From: Bradyrhizobium sp. in8p8
GTDB lineage: Bacteria; Pseudomonadota; Alphaproteobacteria; Rhizobiales; Xanthobacteraceae
Direction of reading: 5' to 3'
NCBI RefSeq assembly: GCF_000426845.1
Contig: NZ_AUGD01000002.1
Location: 124,001 to 188,000 of the forward strand
DNA: 64,000 nucleotides
The position numbers and the translations under genes were made by a program. The notes under the pieces are model-generated. The model searched no databases. It was not told the origin of the DNA and worked only from the letters and a program-made list of their open reading frames with translations. Positions 46,944-57,079 of the stretch are shown here, one piece after another (the first letter of the stretch is position 1; each line of letters opens with the position of its first letter).

Positions 46944-48320
46944 CTATGTCGCGTGCGGCACGGCGTCGAACCGCGACACGACGATGTCCCGCTTGGTCTC
47001 ATCCACCCGCACCGTCATGTCGAAGCGGCCGTCGTGCAGCTCCTTCGACAGCACCTCGGCATTGCGATGCAGCCAGCTGATGCCGGCGCCGTCGGTGGCA
47101 TCGATGGACAGATCGAGCGTCGTACGCTTGGCCGCGAGGCGTTGCTCGATCGCGGCGAGCAGCGCGTCGATGCCCTCGCCCGACACGGCCGAAACCAGCA
47201 TCGCCGGATGATCCTCCGGCCTGCGCGCGGCGATATTGAGCAATTCTTCGCGCTGCTCAGGGGCGAAACGGTCGATCTTGTTCCAGACCTCGATGATGCG
47301 GCCGGAATCGTCGGGGTTGATGCCGAGCTGGCGCAGCACGGCATCGACGTCGCTCTGCTGGGCTTCGGCATCTTCATGAGAGATGTCGCGCACATGCAGG
47401 ATGACGTCGGCTTCGAGCACCTCTTCCAGTGTGGCACGGAAAGCGGCGACGAGCTGGGTCGGCAGGTTGGAGATGAAGCCCACAGTATCCGACAGCATCG
47501 CCTTGCCGCCATGCGGCAGGTTGAGCGCACGCAAGGTCGGATCGAGCGTCGCGAACAGCATGTCGGCGGCCTGAACGTCGGCGCGGGTCAGACGGTTGAA
47601 CAGCGTCGACTTGCCGGCATTGGTGTAGCCAACCAGCGCGACCACGCGATACGGCACGCGTTGGCGGCCGGCGCGATGCAGACGCCGCGTCGCCTGCACC
47701 TTCTTCAGTTCGCTCTCGAGCTTGGAGATGCGCTCCTGGATCAGGCGGCGGTCCGCTTCGATCTGCGTCTCGCCGGGGCCGCCCATGAAGCCGAACCCGC
47801 CGCGTTGGCGTTCGAGATGGGTCCACGAGCGCACCAGGCGCGAGCGCTGATAGTTGAGGTGCGCAAGCTCCACCTGGAGCGAGCCTTCTCTGGTCTTGGC
47901 GCGGCGGCCGAAGATTTCCAGAATGAGCCCGGTACGGTCGAGCACCTTGGCTTGCCATTCCTTCTCGAGGTTGCGCTGCTGGATCGGCGACAGTGCGCAA
48001 TCCATCACCACGAGCTCGACCTCCAGCGTCTTGATCAGCCCGGCGATTTCCTCGACCTTGCCCTTGCCGATATAGGTCGCGGGCCGGATCTGGCCGACCG
48101 GCGCTATGATGGCATCTGCAACGACAAGATCGATCGCGCGGGCGAGGCCCGCAGCCTCGTCAAGCCGCGCCTCCACATCGCGCATCGCATGGCTTTCCGA
48201 TTGCGCGTCGGCACCACCCCCACGCACTCTCAGGTAGGGGCCGATGACAAGCACCCGTCCCGTATGAGCCCCTGCCGACCGCGGCCGGTCGGCATCCCCG
48301 CCGAAATTCCGGGGTTCCAA
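46944..48320 (-). CDS. hflX: GTPase HflX
   Basis: A ribosome-associated GTPase that splits stalled ribosomes. The 458 residues include the N-terminal HflX domain (IRPATYIGKGKVEEIAGLIK), a coiled region with GFGFMGGPGETQIEADRR, then the G domain: G1 GYTNAGKSTLFNRL, G3 DTVGFISNLP, G4 NKID. The start used is a TTG at 48320, supported by position right after hfq. The hfq-hflX order on one strand is conserved in proteobacteria. Confidence 0.95.
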   Translation of the reverse strand: MEPRNFGGDADRPRSAGAHTGRVLVIGPYLRVRGGGADAQSESHAMRDVEARLDEAAGLARAIDLVVADAIIAPVGQIRPATYIGKGKVEEIAGLIKTLEVELVVMDCALSPIQQRNLEKEWQAKVLDRTGLILEIFGRRAKTREGSLQVELAHLNYQRSRLVRSWTHLERQRGGFGFMGGPGETQIEADRRLIQERISKLESELKKVQATRRLHRAGRQRVPYRVVALVGYTNAGKSTLFNRLTRADVQAADMLFATLDPTLRALNLPHGGKAMLSDTVGFISNLPTQLVAAFRATLEEVLEADVILHVRDISHEDAEAQQSDVDAVLRQLGINPDDSGRIIEVWNKIDRFAPEQREELLNIAARRPEDHPAMLVSAVSGEGIDALLAAIEQRLAAKRTTLDLSIDATDGAGISWLHRNAEVLSKELHDGRFDMTVRVDETKRDIVVSRFDAVPHAT

Positions 48321-48331
48321 TCAGATCACTC

Positions 48332-48580
48332 TCAAGCCGGCTGATCCTCACCGCCTTCGAACAACTGGATCGGAGCGCCCGGCATGATGGTCGAGATCGC
48401 ATGCTTGTAGACGAGCTGCGAGTGACCGTCGCGCCGAAGCAGCAAGCAGAAATTGTCGAACCAGGTCACGATGCCCTGGAGCTTCACTCCGTTGACCAGA
48501 AAGATCGTCAGTGGCGTCTTGGTTTTGCGAACGTGATTAAGGAAGGTGTCCTGTAGGTTTTGTGCGCGGTCTGCCGCCAT
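48332..48580 (-). CDS. hfq: RNA chaperone Hfq
   Basis: The hexameric Sm-like protein that pairs small RNAs with mRNAs; in rhizobia it also affects nifA expression. The 82 residues show Sm1 ([23 protein letters not shown] start, then [18 protein letters not shown]) and Sm2 with the hallmark [10 protein letters not shown]. The ATG is preceded by an A-rich stretch rather than a clear Shine-Dalgarno site. It lies between ntrX and hflX, all on the minus strand. Confidence 0.98.
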   Translation of the reverse strand: MAADRAQNLQDTFLNHVRKTKTPLTIFLVNGVKLQGIVTWFDNFCLLLRRDGHSQLVYKHAISTIMPGAPIQLFEGGEDQPA

Positions 48581-48890
48581 TGTTTTTTTCTCGCTTTGAG
48601 TTTCTTTTTATTGCGCCGGTTGCTGCCCTCTTGTGACGTCGGGGCCTCTCCCGGTGCCGCTCCCTCATGAGATCCCCCTCGGAAGGAACAGCGTTTCGAT
48701 TAGAGGACAGGTCGGGATATTAGGCAAGCTGCTTCACGCGGCAGGCCACCCCTATTGTCCCGGAAAACTACGGAAATCGACGGTTCTCCTCGCTCATCCC
48801 TGACGCGCGGCAGCAGGGTCGCGCGCTAGGCCATTGTTTTACCGCGCCTTCTTCGACGGGGACCGGCCTCCACTCCGGCGGGAATAACGC
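48581..48890. other. hfq leader/promoter region
   Basis: About 310 bases between ntrX and hfq without a gene. Just ahead of hfq the minus strand is A-rich. I see no clear terminator after ntrX, so some hfq transcription may come from ntrYX. Confidence 0.5.
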
Positions 48891-50261
48891 CTAGCCCACA
48901 CCGAGGGCCTTCAATTTCCGGTGGAGCGCCGACCGTTCCATGCCAACGAACTCAGCCGTACGAGAAATATTTCCTGAGAAACGGCTGATCTGGGCGATCA
49001 GATAGTCGCGCTCGAACACTTCGCGGGCCTCGCGCAGCGGCAAGCCCATGATGTGCTCGCCGTTGTTGCTGGTCGGCATTGCCGGCACCATGGAGCCGAC
49101 ATCCTGCGGCAACATGTCGGCCGTGATGATCACCTCAGGTCCGCCAGCCGCCAAAATCATGACTCTCTCGACGTTGTTGCGGAGCTGACGCACGTTGCCG
49201 GGCCAGACATGGGATTGCAGCACCGCCATCGCATCCTGCCCAATCTGACGCTTGGGCAGGCCGCTGCCGGCGGAGATCTGCTCCATGAAGTAGTCGATCA
49301 GTTCCGGAATGTCCTCGCGTCGCTCCGACAGCGCGGGCACGCGGATCGGCACCACCGAGAGCCGGTGGTAGAGATCTTCGCGGAAACGGCCGGCCGAGAT
49401 CTCCTCTTCGAGATTGCGCGCGGTCGAGGAGATGATGCGCACATCGACCTGCACCTTGGCGGTGCCGCCGACGCGCTGGAATGATTGCTCGACCAGCACG
49501 CGCAGGATCTTGTTCTGGGTCTCGCGCGGCATGTCTGCGATTTCGTCGATGAACAACGTGCCGCCATGGGCTTCCTCGAGCGCGCCCGGCTTGCGCGGCT
49601 GCTCGCCGTTGGACTGCTCGATGCCGAACAGCTCGTGCTCCATCCGCTCTGGCGTGATTGCGGCGGCGTTGATGACGACGAAAGGACCGTCGGCGCGACC
49701 CGAGGCCGCATGCAGCGTACGCGCCGTCAATTCCTTGCCGGCGCCGGCAGGGCCGACGATCAGGATGCGGCTGTTCGCCTTGGCCGCGCGCTCGATGGTC
49801 TGGCGCAGCTGGTTCATGCTCGGCGAACGGCCGACGAGCTGGCTGGCGCTCGGTGCGAGCTGCTTGAGCTCCTTGACCTCGCGCTTGAGCCGGGAGTTTT
49901 CCAGCGCTCTGGTCGCGACCAGGATCAGCCGATCGGCCTTGAACGGCTTCTCGATGAAGTCGTAAGCGCCGCGCTTGATCGCGGCAACCGCGGTCTCGAT
50001 GTTGCCATGCCCGGAGATCATCACGACGGGCAGATCGGCGTTGTCCTTCTTGACCTGCTCCAGGAGCTGCAGGCCGTCGAGCTTGGAGCCCTGCAGCCAT
50101 ATGTCGAGGAACACCAGATGCGGCCGACGATTGGCGATCTCGGCCAGCGCCGTGTCGCTGTCGCGCGCGGTCCTCGTGACGAACCCCTCGTCTTCGAGAA
50201 TGCCCGCAACGAGATCCCGAATATCGGCCTCATCATCGACAATCAGAATTTCACTTGCCAT
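48891..50261 (-). CDS. ntrX: Response regulator NtrX
   Basis: Partner of the NtrY kinase, linked in alphaproteobacteria to nitrogen metabolism, redox and envelope control. The 456 residues carry a receiver domain (phospho-acceptor D53 in FLDIWLQG; K105), an AAA+ domain with GPAGAGKE at 170-177 and TLFIDEIADMP, and a Fis-type C-terminus (SRTAEFVGMERSALHRKLKA). The sigma54-contact GAFTGA loop is missing: residues 210-231 read ELFGIEQSNGEQPRKPGALE and on. It therefore probably does not activate sigma54 promoters by the usual route. Confidence 0.96.
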   Translation of the reverse strand: MASEILIVDDEADIRDLVAGILEDEGFVTRTARDSDTALAEIANRRPHLVFLDIWLQGSKLDGLQLLEQVKKDNADLPVVMISGHGNIETAVAAIKRGAYDFIEKPFKADRLILVATRALENSRLKREVKELKQLAPSASQLVGRSPSMNQLRQTIERAAKANSRILIVGPAGAGKELTARTLHAASGRADGPFVVINAAAITPERMEHELFGIEQSNGEQPRKPGALEEAHGGTLFIDEIADMPRETQNKILRVLVEQSFQRVGGTAKVQVDVRIISSTARNLEEEISAGRFREDLYHRLSVVPIRVPALSERREDIPELIDYFMEQISAGSGLPKRQIGQDAMAVLQSHVWPGNVRQLRNNVERVMILAAGGPEVIITADMLPQDVGSMVPAMPTSNNGEHIMGLPLREAREVFERDYLIAQISRFSGNISRTAEFVGMERSALHRKLKALGVG

Positions 50262-50278
50262 GGATCGCGCCTGTCTTG

Positions 50279-52687
50279 TCAGCTGCCTGTTGAGGCTTCG
50301 ATTTTGGTTGAATCATTGGTCTTTTCAGCCGGCTCTTTGGTTCCGGCGGCCGGCTCTTTTGTTTCCAAATCCCTGTTGGACTCCTTGATGAATTCCGCGG
50401 CCGTCTCCTTGCCTTCCGGCTTGGTTGCTTGCCCGGCGGGCGCCGCTGGCTCGGATCCCCCGGATTTTGCCGGTTGCCCGGAGACCGCAAAGCGCATCCG
50501 CATCCAGGCGCCGCGCTGCCCTTCGCGGAAGTCGGAGGCGTCCTTCAGTTCGATGCGCCCGCCATGGTCTTCCAGCACGCGACCGACGATCGCAAGGCCA
50601 AGGCCGGTGCCTTTGGCGCGCGTCGTGACATACGGCTCGAGCAGGCGCGAACGCGCGACCTTGGGCAGGCCTATGCCATTGTCGATCACGTCGATCAGCA
50701 CGTCGTCGCCCTCTCGTGACACCACGACGTCGATGCGGCCTTTGCCGAGTTCCTCCGCTGGGACCTGCTCAATCGCCTCGGTGGCGTTCTTGACGATGTT
50801 GGTCACCGCCTGGGAGATCAGCCGCCGGTCAAACTGGGCACGGAGCGGATCCTGCTTGAACTCGGCCTCGATATCGATCTCGGGATGAGCGACCTTCATC
50901 AGGAATACCGCCTGACGCACGGTGTCGGCGACGTCCTCGCCTTCCATGACGGGTTTCGGCATCCGCGCGAAGCGCGAGAACTCGTCGACCATACGCCTGA
51001 TGTCATCGACCTGGCGCACGATGGTGTCGGTGCACTGGTCGAAGATCTGCTTGTCCTTGTCCTCGGTGATCGTCTTGCCGAACTTGCGGCGGATGCGTTC
51101 GGCCGAGAGCTGGATCGGCGTCAACGGATTCTTGATCTCGTGAGCGATGCGGCGGGCCACGTCACCCCAGGCTGATGTGCGTTGGGCCGAGACCAATTCG
51201 GTAATGTCATCGAGGGTGATGATGTAGCTGTCATGCGGCTGATTTTTCTCGGCACTCACGCGGACGGAGAGATTACGTTCCTGCCCGTCGCGGTTGATGG
51301 TGATCTGGCCCTGGACCAGCCGCTGGGTCCCTTCCCGCGCCGTCTTCATCATGTCGTCGAGTTCGGGCAGCACGTCGGAGAGCGGGTGGCCCAGCGTCTC
51401 CGCTTCGGAGTGCCCGATCAACTTCTCGGCGGAGCGGTTGAGAATGCCGACGCTGCCAGATGCATCGACGCCGATGATGCCTGCGCTCGCCGAGGACAGA
51501 ACGGCTTCGATGAAGCGGCGGCGACTGTCGATGAGGTCGCTCGCATTGACGAGCTCGTCGCGCTGGCTGCGCAATTCCTGCGTCATCTTGTTGAAAGTCT
51601 CACCCAGCTGGGCGAGATCGCCTTCCGATTGGTGCACGGACACCTGGACATGAAGGTCACCGGTCGAAACCGTCTGCGCCGCGTTCATCAGCCGCCGGAT
51701 CGGCGAGACCAGCGAATTGGCGAAGTTGAGGCCGATCAGCACCGAGGCCATCAGAATGGTCAGCGCGATCACCGCGAACATCAGCGCGAACGCGACCTGA
51801 ATGCCGAGCCGGCGCGACTCGATCTGAGCGTATTCGGCGACGCTGACCTCCGTCTGCTTGAGCTGATTCACGACGTTCGGATCAAGGGGGCGGGCGACGT
51901 AGAGGAACGTGTCGTTGAAAGCGCGCAGGCGGATCACCGCGGCGACGAAGCTCGCATCTGGGAGCACCGCGATTTCGGGCTCGCTCTCGTTGACATTGCT
52001 GAGAAAGTCCGGCGCCGGCGGCGAATAGGCGAGCCGCATGCCGGTGTCGGCCGACTCCAGGATGTTGGTGTTCTTGTCGATGATCATCGCGCCCGGCAAA
52101 TTGCGCGAGCTGGCGCTGGCCGTCAGCATCTCGCGAAAGGAGCGGCGATCCTGGTCATAGAGCGGCCGGGCGTGCGCAATGTCGTTGGCCATGCCGAGAA
52201 TGTCGCCTCGGATCAGCTGCGCGTGGTCTTGCATATAGGCGCGCGCAATCGTCAGCGAGTTCTGGATCACCTCCTTGGTCGGACCGGAGAACAACCGGTC
52301 GAGGCCGCGCGAGATGGTGACGTTGGCGACGATGGCGACGAGCACCGCGGGCAGCACCGCCACGATCGAGAACAGGCTGACGATCTGGACATGCAGGCGC
52401 GCCGCCGCCCTGCCCCTTCTTCGCGCCAGGATCAATTGCCAGAGTTCGCGGATGATGATGCCGACCAGCAGCAGGATCGTGGCTGCATTGATGAGGTAGA
52501 ACGTGCGGACAACCTCCGGCGTCGGCTCGATCCTGGTGAGGCCGGTGAGAACCAGGAAAGTCAGGAAGGCCGACAGCAGCGCCAGCGCCACCGCAACCGG
52601 CGCCAGCCAGCGCCGCACCGACCAGCGCCGGGGCTCTTCCGCTGGGGTCGTGTCAAAGTGTGCGGCCGAGGTGTCTGCGCTGGTCAT
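50279..52687 (-). CDS. ntrY: Sensor histidine kinase NtrY
   Basis: A membrane sensor kinase of about 802 residues from the ATG at 52687. The N-terminus has membrane helices (WLAPVAVALALLSAFLTFLV, LINAATILLLVGIIIREL, LFSIVAVLPAVLVAIVANV), a periplasmic sensing region, another helix, HAMP (NSLVSPIRRLMNAAQTVSTG), PAS (SSASAGIIGVDASGSVGILN), then HisKA with [15 protein letters not shown] and HATPase (GIGLPKVARSRLLEPYVTTR, GTGLGLAIVGRVLEDHGG). The C-terminus ends in a Lys/Glu/Pro-rich tail of about 75 residues. The frame extends to 52942 but upstream sequence is not family-like. It is 17 bases before ntrX. Confidence 0.95.
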   Translation of the reverse strand: MTSADTSAAHFDTTPAEEPRRWSVRRWLAPVAVALALLSAFLTFLVLTGLTRIEPTPEVVRTFYLINAATILLLVGIIIRELWQLILARRRGRAAARLHVQIVSLFSIVAVLPAVLVAIVANVTISRGLDRLFSGPTKEVIQNSLTIARAYMQDHAQLIRGDILGMANDIAHARPLYDQDRRSFREMLTASASSRNLPGAMIIDKNTNILESADTGMRLAYSPPAPDFLSNVNESEPEIAVLPDASFVAAVIRLRAFNDTFLYVARPLDPNVVNQLKQTEVSVAEYAQIESRRLGIQVAFALMFAVIALTILMASVLIGLNFANSLVSPIRRLMNAAQTVSTGDLHVQVSVHQSEGDLAQLGETFNKMTQELRSQRDELVNASDLIDSRRRFIEAVLSSASAGIIGVDASGSVGILNRSAEKLIGHSEAETLGHPLSDVLPELDDMMKTAREGTQRLVQGQITINRDGQERNLSVRVSAEKNQPHDSYIITLDDITELVSAQRTSAWGDVARRIAHEIKNPLTPIQLSAERIRRKFGKTITEDKDKQIFDQCTDTIVRQVDDIRRMVDEFSRFARMPKPVMEGEDVADTVRQAVFLMKVAHPEIDIEAEFKQDPLRAQFDRRLISQAVTNIVKNATEAIEQVPAEELGKGRIDVVVSREGDDVLIDVIDNGIGLPKVARSRLLEPYVTTRAKGTGLGLAIVGRVLEDHGGRIELKDASDFREGQRGAWMRMRFAVSGQPAKSGGSEPAAPAGQATKPEGKETAAEFIKESNRDLETKEPAAGTKEPAEKTNDSTKIEASTGS

Positions 52688-53185
52688 TCCGGCAATGGTG
52701 GGTGCTGAAAACGGGTCCGCGATGGGCGGATACTGATGTATTCGTACCACATTGTTGCTGAATTGCGACAATTCCGCGGCGCTGCGCGCGCGGCGGAGCG
52801 GCGCAATCCACAGGCACATCTTGCCCGTCAGGGTGGAACGGATTCCGACCATCCCGGCTTGATCCGGCATGGATAGGATCTTTCTCGCAACGATGGTGTC
52901 GGCCGTTCTGCTGCTGATCGTGGCCGCCGACCTTATGGTCAATGGCCTCGGCCGTCAGCAGGCGGAGGTGGATGTCGCCAGCATGATGCCGGCGTCAGTG
53001 GAAGGCCTGTCAAATCGATGCGACGTCACACGTTGCGGCCAATCGGCCAGCTTGGACGCGCGAGCGGAACATTTCGGTCCGCTCCGGACTTCTGCTCACC
53101 GCGTCAGCCACAACGGCCAGCGCGATCCGGACAGGCTCAGCTCTGCCTTTGTAGGGGGAGCTGAGCCACCTTCCGCTCCGAGAGA
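52688..53185. other. Interval between ntrC and ntrY
   Basis: Nearly 500 bases without a confident gene. A plus-strand frame (52869-53189) begins with a membrane-like helix (FLATMVSAVLLLIVAADLMV) but the rest looks random and it runs against both neighbours. The interval holds the presumed ntrYX promoter and, next to ntrC, a perfect hairpin. Confidence 0.5.
53133..53166 (-). terminator. Hairpin downstream of ntrC
   Basis: The 10-base arms 53133-53142 (GGCTCAGCTC) and 53157-53166 (GAGCTGAGCC) pair perfectly across a 14-base loop. The stem begins 20 bases after the ntrC stop. No T-run follows on the minus strand, so it may be a mRNA-stabilising or attenuating hairpin rather than a full intrinsic terminator. 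Confidence 0.45.
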
Positions 53186-54628
53186 CTAGCCCCCGCTCCG
53201 ATAGACTTGGATATCGAGGTCCCGGATCTTCTTCCGGAGCGTATTGCGGTTGAGACCGAGCAGGTCCGCCGCGCGGATTTGATTGCCGCGGGTGGCAGCG
53301 AGAGCGGCCGTGAGCAGCGGAACCTCGATCTCCTTGAGGATGCGGTGGTAAAGGCCGGGCGGCGGCACGCCATTTGGAAATCCCTGGAAGTGTGAGGACA
53401 AATACGCCTCCACCGCACCGCCGAGGTTGTCGACGCCCTGCTGAACCGCGGCGCCGGGGCTGACCGAAGGCGGCGCGAGCTCGCCGTCGATGACAGAGGC
53501 CGTGATCACGTCCTGCGGATAGAGCGCGGCGAGGCGCCGGGCGAGATTTTCGAGCTCGCGGACGTTGCCCGGCCAGCGGTGCTGTTTCATCCGCTCCAGC
53601 GCCAGCGTGTCGAGCTTCTTCGGCGGCAGGCCGTCCTTCTCGGCCAGCGCGAAGAAGTGCCGCACGAGATCGGGCAGGTCCTCGATGCGCTCGCGCAAGG
53701 GCGGCAGCCGCAGCGGGACGACGTTGAGGCGGAAGAATAGATCCTCGCGGAACAGGCCCTGCTGTATCAGCACGCGTAGGTCCTTGTTGGAGGCTGCGAC
53801 GATGCGCACGTCGGTCTTGATCGGGGTGCGGCCGCCGACAGTGGTGTACTCGCCCTGCTGCAGCACCCGCAGCAGGCGGGTCTGCGCCTCCATCGGCATG
53901 TCGCCGATTTCGTCAAGGAACAGCGTGCCCCCCTCGGCCTGCTCGAAGCGGCCGGAGGCGCGGGTGTTGGCACCGGTGAAGGCTCCACGCTCGTGGCCGA
54001 ACAATTCGGACTCGATGAGGTCGCGCGGGATTGCGGCCATATTGACCGCGACGAACGGACCGTTGCGGCGCTTGCCGTAATCGTGCAGTGCCCGCGCCAC
54101 CAGCTCCTTGCCGGTACCGGACTCGCCCGTGATCATCACGGTGAGGTCGGTCTGCATCAGCCGCGCGAGCACGCGGTAGATTTCCTGCATGGCCGGCGAG
54201 CGGCCGACCAGCGGGATCGCCTCCATCTCGGCGTCCTCGTCCGGCGTCGAGGTCCGCTCCTTCGGCTCGGCGAGCGCGCGGCCGACGATGGCGATCAGCT
54301 CCTTCAGGTCGAAGGGTTTCGGCAGATATTCATAGGCCCCGCGCTCGGAGGCGCGGATCGCGGTCATGAACGTGTTCTGCGCGCTCATGACGATGACGGG
54401 CAGATTCGGCCGCATCTTCTTGATCCGCGGCAACAGGTCGAAGGCGTTTTCGTCGGGCATCACGACGTCGGTGATGACGAGATCGCCCTCCCCTTGGCTG
54501 ACCCAGCGCCACAGCGTTGCGGCATTGCCGGTCAGCCGCACTTCGTAACCGGCGCGGGACAGTGCCTGATTGAGAACGGTGCGGATGGCGGTATCGTCAT
54601 CGGCTACGAGAATGCTACCTGCGGGCAT
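53186..54628 (-). CDS. ntrC: Nitrogen regulator NtrC
   Basis: The sigma54-dependent activator of nitrogen-limitation genes. The 480 residues have a receiver domain (D54 in [11 protein letters not shown]104), an AAA+ domain with Walker A GESGTGKE at 168-175, the sigma54 loop GAFTGA at 215-220 and [13 protein letters not shown], and a Fis-type DNA-binding end ([20 protein letters not shown]). All activator motifs are intact, unlike NtrX in this same window. It follows ntrB by 9 bases. Confidence 0.97.
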   Translation of the reverse strand: MPAGSILVADDDTAIRTVLNQALSRAGYEVRLTGNAATLWRWVSQGEGDLVITDVVMPDENAFDLLPRIKKMRPNLPVIVMSAQNTFMTAIRASERGAYEYLPKPFDLKELIAIVGRALAEPKERTSTPDEDAEMEAIPLVGRSPAMQEIYRVLARLMQTDLTVMITGESGTGKELVARALHDYGKRRNGPFVAVNMAAIPRDLIESELFGHERGAFTGANTRASGRFEQAEGGTLFLDEIGDMPMEAQTRLLRVLQQGEYTTVGGRTPIKTDVRIVAASNKDLRVLIQQGLFREDLFFRLNVVPLRLPPLRERIEDLPDLVRHFFALAEKDGLPPKKLDTLALERMKQHRWPGNVRELENLARRLAALYPQDVITASVIDGELAPPSVSPGAAVQQGVDNLGGAVEAYLSSHFQGFPNGVPPPGLYHRILKEIEVPLLTAALAATRGNQIRAADLLGLNRNTLRKKIRDLDIQVYRSGG

Positions 54629-54637
54629 CGTTGATCC

Positions 54638-55807
54638 TCATTTTGCCCCCTGTGACGCAGGCGACGACGTCCCGGCAGAGTCGGCGCGACTGCTTTGATC
54701 GGCATGTTTCACCGATGTGGAATACATCGGCATCAGCACGCGGAAGGTGGTCTTGCGCGGCTGAGATTCGCATTCGATGATGCCCCCGTGATCGCCGACG
54801 ATCTTGGCGACCAATGCAAGGCCCAGACCGGAGCCGGTCTGCTTGGTGGTCACGAAGGGATCGAACAGGTTGGGCAGAAGATCGTCCGGCACGCCCGGCC
54901 CGTTGTCCTTCACGCAGAATTCCAGCGGCAGGGATACCCTGGATTTCTGACCGGGCACCGACAGCCGCACGCCGGGGCGGAACGCTGTTGTGAGCTGGAT
55001 CTCGGCGTCCGGTACGTCGATCAGGGCTTCGGCGGCGTTCTTCACGAGGTTGAGGAACACCTGGATGAGCTGGTCCTGGTTCGCCAGCACCGGCGGCAGC
55101 GAGGGATCGTAGTCCTCGACGAAGCGGATGTTGCGGGCAAAGCCCGACTGCGCCAGCCGCTTCACGTGATCGAGCACCGAATGGATGTTGACGGGGCCGC
55201 GCACCACGGGACGCTCGTCTCCGAATACCTCCATGCGGTCGACCAGCGTCACGATGCGATCGGCCTCGTCGCAGATCAGCCGCGTCAGCATGCGGTCCTC
55301 GGACGAGGCCTGCTGCTCCAGGAGCTGCGCCGCGCCGCGGATGCCTGAGAGCGGGTTTTTGATCTCGTGTGCCAGCATCGCGGCGAGCGCGATCACCGAG
55401 CGCGCGGCGCTGCGATGGGTAAGCTGGCGGTCCATCTTGTCGGCGATGGTGCGCTCCTGCAGCATCACCACGATGTGGCCGGGCCGCTCCGTCAGCGGGG
55501 CGACATGCAGATCGACCTGACGGTCGCCGCCCATCCGCGGCGTGCCCAGGTCCACCTTGTATTCGTTGACCGGCGAATTCGACGAACGCACCTGGTCGAT
55601 CAAAGCCAGCAGCGGGCTGCCGAACGGCACCAGTTCCTTCAGCGACTGCCGTTTCAGGAACTGGGTCGAGATCTCGAAGAAGGCTTCGGTCGCGATATTG
55701 GCAGCGACAATCTTGCCGTCCGGCCCGATCATCAGAACGGGATTGGGAAGTGCATCGAGGATCGCGTCGCTGTCGGACGGCCGACGATGTTCAGCGGCTA
55801 AGCTCAT
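54638..55807 (-). CDS. ntrB: Nitrogen sensor kinase/phosphatase NtrB
   Basis: A cytoplasmic kinase that controls NtrC phosphorylation in response to PII. The 389 residues from the ATG at 55807 have a PAS domain ([20 protein letters not shown]), the phospho-acceptor H147 in [18 protein letters not shown], an N-box ([20 protein letters not shown]) and G-boxes ([38 protein letters not shown]). The start overlaps the dusB stop by ATGA, which decides it over the longer frame to 55822. Confidence 0.96.
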   Translation of the reverse strand: MSLAAEHRRPSDSDAILDALPNPVLMIGPDGKIVAANIATEAFFEISTQFLKRQSLKELVPFGSPLLALIDQVRSSNSPVNEYKVDLGTPRMGGDRQVDLHVAPLTERPGHIVVMLQERTIADKMDRQLTHRSAARSVIALAAMLAHEIKNPLSGIRGAAQLLEQQASSEDRMLTRLICDEADRIVTLVDRMEVFGDERPVVRGPVNIHSVLDHVKRLAQSGFARNIRFVEDYDPSLPPVLANQDQLIQVFLNLVKNAAEALIDVPDAEIQLTTAFRPGVRLSVPGQKSRVSLPLEFCVKDNGPGVPDDLLPNLFDPFVTTKQTGSGLGLALVAKIVGDHGGIIECESQPRKTTFRVLMPMYSTSVKHADQSSRADSAGTSSPASQGAK

Positions 55808-56880
55808 GCAGCAGCCCTCCATGCGAAATCGTCGAAGGCGTCTTGCAGCGATTGGTGGACGAGGCGCGGATCCTCCGAGACCAGGATCTTCTGGCGCCAG
55901 GATTTCAGCTTCTCAGCGGGGGCACGGCTCGCCTGCGCGGCGACATCAAGCGCCCAGCCCAGGTGCTTACGGGCATGCCTGAGACCGATGCGCAAACCGT
56001 AGAGCGCGCAAACGCCGTCATAGAGCGTGCGGACGTACTGCAGCTGCGCTTCGAGTGAGGGCATGGCCTCCTCAGGCCCGCCGTTGAGACGGCGACCGAT
56101 CTGACCGGGCAGCCAGGGCTGGCCCTGCGCGCCGCGGCCGATCATGACGGCGTCGGCGCCGGAGGCCTCCAAGGCTGCGAGCGCCTTCTCGTAGGTGGTG
56201 ATGTCGCCATTGACGACGAGCGGAATGGAGATGGCCTCGCGCACGGCGCGGATCGCATCCCAATCGGCCTCGCCCTTGTAGAACTGGCAACGGGTGCGGC
56301 CATGGACAGTGACGAGCTTGACGCCTGATGCCTCCGCGCGCCGCGCTAGTTCCGGCGCATTGCGCGTGCGGTCGTCCCAGCCAAGCCGCATCTTCAGCGT
56401 CACCGGCACCTTCACCGCCGCGATGGTTGCGTCGATCAGGCTGACCGCATGGTCGAGATCGCGCATCAACGCCGAGCCCGACTGCCCGCCGGTGACGTGG
56501 CGGGCCGGGCAGCCCATGTTGATGTCGATGATGTCGGCGCCTTCGGATTCGGCTATCCGGGCACCTTCGGCCATCCAATGCCGTTCGCAGCCGGCGAGCT
56601 GAACCACGTGCGGACCGATTCCCGTGGCTTCGCAGCGCAACCGCGACATCCGGTGGCCGCTGGCGAGCTCATCGCTCGCGGTCATCTCGGAGACGACGAG
56701 ACCGGCCCCAAGCTCGGCGGCCAGCCGGCGGACGGGCGAGTCCGTCACACCTGACATCGGCGCCAGGAAGACCGGGGTGGCGACATCAATATCGCCTATT
56801 TTCAACGGCTTAGAGCCGAATACTGCCGGGCCGGTCACAGGGGTCTCGTTGACTAGGCAGGGCCTCATCGCGCCTGCCAT
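55804..56880 (-). CDS. dusB: tRNA-dihydrouridine synthase DusB (NifR3)
   Basis: A flavoenzyme that reduces uridines in the tRNA D-loop. The 358 residues have [16 protein letters not shown], the catalytic Cys in [47 protein letters not shown] and [12 protein letters not shown] with [16 protein letters not shown]. This gene was first named nifR3 for its place ahead of ntrBC, which is also the case here. It likely shares a promoter with ntrBC. Confidence 0.96.
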   Translation of the reverse strand: MAGAMRPCLVNETPVTGPAVFGSKPLKIGDIDVATPVFLAPMSGVTDSPVRRLAAELGAGLVVSEMTASDELASGHRMSRLRCEATGIGPHVVQLAGCERHWMAEGARIAESEGADIIDINMGCPARHVTGGQSGSALMRDLDHAVSLIDATIAAVKVPVTLKMRLGWDDRTRNAPELARRAEASGVKLVTVHGRTRCQFYKGEADWDAIRAVREAISIPLVVNGDITTYEKALAALEASGADAVMIGRGAQGQPWLPGQIGRRLNGGPEEAMPSLEAQLQYVRTLYDGVCALYGLRIGLRHARKHLGWALDVAAQASRAPAEKLKSWRQKILVSEDPRLVHQSLQDAFDDFAWRAAA

Positions 56881-56892
56881 GATCTATCTTGC

Positions 56893-56907
56893 GCACAATT
56901 CTTGTGC
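56893..56907. promoter_or_regulatory. NtrC-type palindrome upstream of dusB-ntrBC
   Basis: GCACAATTCTTGTGC is a perfect palindrome with the GCAC-N7-GTGC spacing of NtrC sites (enteric example GCAC-TAAAATG-GTGC). It ends 13 bases from the dusB start, a place that suits repression. Negative autocontrol of dusB-ntrBC operons by NtrC is reported in several alphaproteobacteria. Confidence 0.5.
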
Positions 56908-57079
56908 AGTCAAGCGTCATGCCTACAGTTTAGACAGTTCTGCAAATCTTTCAAGTGCAGTGCAGCAAAATGCTGTTTCCCACAATCCGGGGAAACCCCC
57001 TTTTTTTGCGGGCCTGCCGTGCTAGAGGCATGCCGGCAATAAATCCTGCCCTTCATCAGCAACTGAGTACTTCAGTCCT

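Noticed and set aside
46923..48344. 473-codon plus-strand frame
   Set aside because: Antisense to hflX, which has all G-motifs.
51182..52708. 508-codon plus-strand frame
   Set aside because: Antisense to ntrY, whose kinase motifs are unambiguous.
52869..53189. Plus-strand ORF with an N-terminal membrane-like helix
   Set aside because: After the first 30 residues the sequence looks random, and it collides with the presumed ntrY promoter and the 3' end of ntrC. Kept only as a note.
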